DNA of 6,788 nt. It comes from Chloroflexota bacterium (GTDB taxonomy: Bacteria; Chloroflexota; Anaerolineae; Fen-1058). The position numbers were made by a program, and so were the translations under genes. This document shows, piece by piece, positions 5,916-6,788 of the stretch. Each line of letters begins with the position of its first letter. The first letter of the stretch is position 1. The stretch covers positions 1-6,788 of the forward strand of contig JACRBO010000823.1 in assembly GCA_016219235.1 (NCBI GenBank), written 5' to 3'. Below the pieces are notes generated by a model. That model ran no database searches, was not told the origin of the DNA, and worked only from the letters and a program-made list of their open reading frames with translations.

Positions 5916-6788
5916 ATGGACACACCCACGCTCGACATATCAATTGTTATCCCGATTCACAACGAAGCAGAATCGCTGCCCGGCCTGTATGCTGAACTGA
6001 CGGCTGTCTTACAAGCACTCGGCCAAGCCTATGAGATCATCGCGGTCGACGATGGCAGCCGCGACCATAGCGTGCAGGTCCTGAAGCAGATCTGCGCCGC
6101 CGATCCACACGTGGTGGTGGTGGGTCTGCGCCGCAACTTCGGTCAGACGGCGGCCTTTGCGGCCGGCTTCGAGCAGGCCCGCGGTGCGACCGTGATCACC
6201 ATCGATGCCGACGGCCAAAACGATCCCGCCGACATTCCAGTGTTGCTCACCAAACTGGCCGAAGGCTACGACATCGTGTCGGGCTGGCGGCAGGCGCGCA
6301 AAGAACCGTTGTTGACGCGCCGCGTGCCATCGGCCGTAGCGAATCGCATCATCGGCCGCAGCACCGGCATCTATCTGCACGATTCCGGCTGCTCGCTCAA
6401 AGCCTACGATTGGCGCGTGATCAAAACAGTCAAGTTGTACGGCGACATGCATCGCTTCATCCCGGCCTTTGCCTCATGGATGGGCGTCACAGTGGCCGAA
6501 GTGCCGGTGAAAGATCGGGCACGCAAATTCGGCAAGAGCCATGTCGGGTTCTCGCGCACCTTTCGCGTCTTTCTCGATCTGTTTACCTTGACTTTTCTGC
6601 TCGGTTTTCAAAGCAAGCCCATGCGCTTATTCGGCAGCGTGGGCGTCATCACCAGCGGTTTCGGCGGGCTGATTCTGGCCTATCTGGCCCTCCTTAAAAT
6701 CTTCGAGGGTGCGCTGTTGAGCAATCGCCCCATTCTGTGGCTGGGGGTGATGCTGGTCATTCTGGGCGTGCAGTTCTTGTTCTTCGGC
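5916..6788 (+). CDS. Membrane-anchored family 2 glycosyltransferase (GtrB / polyprenyl-phosphate sugar transferase type), C-terminus cut by window edge
   Basis: The first 291 codons of a GT2 enzyme of the DPM1/GtrB/ArnC group. These enzymes transfer a sugar from a nucleotide donor to undecaprenyl or another polyprenyl phosphate at the cytoplasmic face of the membrane, for later use on surface glycans or glycoproteins. The GT-A fold shows SIVIPIHNEAESL (9-21), VDDGSRD (44-50, nucleotide binding), RRNFGQTAA (72-80), and DADGQNDP (97-104, with the metal-binding DxD at 97-99). It also has LHDSGCSLKAY (154-164), MHRFIPAF (178-185), and the basic RARKFGKSH (201-209) followed by FSRTFRVFLDL. Two hydrophobic helices, about 238-260 and 272-291, match the family's C-terminal membrane anchor. 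Family members usually run to about 310-340 residues, so only a short tail is missing. An in-frame TAG at 5898-5900 limits the start to ATG 5916 or the adjacent TTG. No strong Shine-Dalgarno is present. The exact sugar cannot be read from the sequence. It is transcribed away from the secreted-protein genes. Confidence 0.93.
   Translation, partial: MDTPTLDISIVIPIHNEAESLPGLYAELTAVLQALGQAYEIIAVDDGSRDHSVQVLKQICAADPHVVVVGLRRNFGQTAAFAAGFEQARGATVITIDADGQNDPADIPVLLTKLAEGYDIVSGWRQARKEPLLTRRVPSAVANRIIGRSTGIYLHDSGCSLKAYDWRVIKTVKLYGDMHRFIPAFASWMGVTVAEVPVKDRARKFGKSHVGFSRTFRVFLDLFTLTFLLGFQSKPMRLFGSVGVITSGFGGLILAYLALLKIFEGALLSNRPILWLGVMLVILGVQFLFFG

Noticed and set aside
6009..6452. A 147-codon open frame opposite the glycosyltransferase
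   Set aside because: The plus-strand frame contains all the GT2 motifs without interruption. The antisense frame has no family features.

Overview
The window holds three protein genes and one divergent regulatory region. Two are on the minus strand and one is on the plus strand. The organism looks like a Chloroflexota bacterium, possibly of the Anaerolineae. That is inference from three things: GC-rich coding sequence, large secreted proteins built from DUF11 repeats, and a protein ending in a short hydrophobic-aromatic tail with terminal arginines (YFLFAPIVRR), which resembles the 'xLPLVxR'-type ends common on secreted Chloroflexota proteins. No rRNA, marker gene or mobile-element gene is present to confirm this.

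Positions 1-2323 (minus) carry the first 774 codons of a secreted ExeM/NucH-type endonuclease: signal peptide, lamin-tail domain, DUF11 domain, OB-fold domain, and the N-terminal half of an endonuclease/exonuclease/phosphatase catalytic domain. The gene runs off the left edge, so its last catalytic motifs and C-terminus are not visible. The reading frame is open throughout. Positions 2324-2416 form a 93-base gap with a perfect 32-base palindrome. Positions 2417-5581 (minus) carry a complete 1054-residue secreted protein with no enzyme domain: signal peptide, a beta-sandwich domain of the kind found in some ExeM-like nucleases, three DUF11 repeats, two OB-fold-like domains, an SbsA-type Ig-like domain, a fourth DUF11 and the tail.

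Positions 5582-5915 are a divergent intergenic region with a TATAAT box on each strand, a near-perfect Shine-Dalgarno for the minus-strand gene, and two hairpins in the leader of the plus-strand gene. Positions 5916-6788 (plus) carry the first 291 codons of a membrane-anchored family 2 glycosyltransferase that transfers sugar to or from a polyprenyl phosphate. It runs off the right edge.

The two minus-strand genes probably act together outside the cell. One would be a DNA-degrading enzyme, and the other a large non-catalytic surface protein built from the same modules, which could bind nucleic acid or cell-surface polymer. Extracellular DNA scavenging or biofilm DNA turnover is the most natural reading, but it is inferred. 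The glycosyltransferase is transcribed away from them and need not be related. Nothing here is clearly a new defence or mobile system. The most unusual items are the nuclease/non-catalytic partner pair, the palindrome between them, and the hairpin at the predicted 5' end of the glycosyltransferase mRNA.
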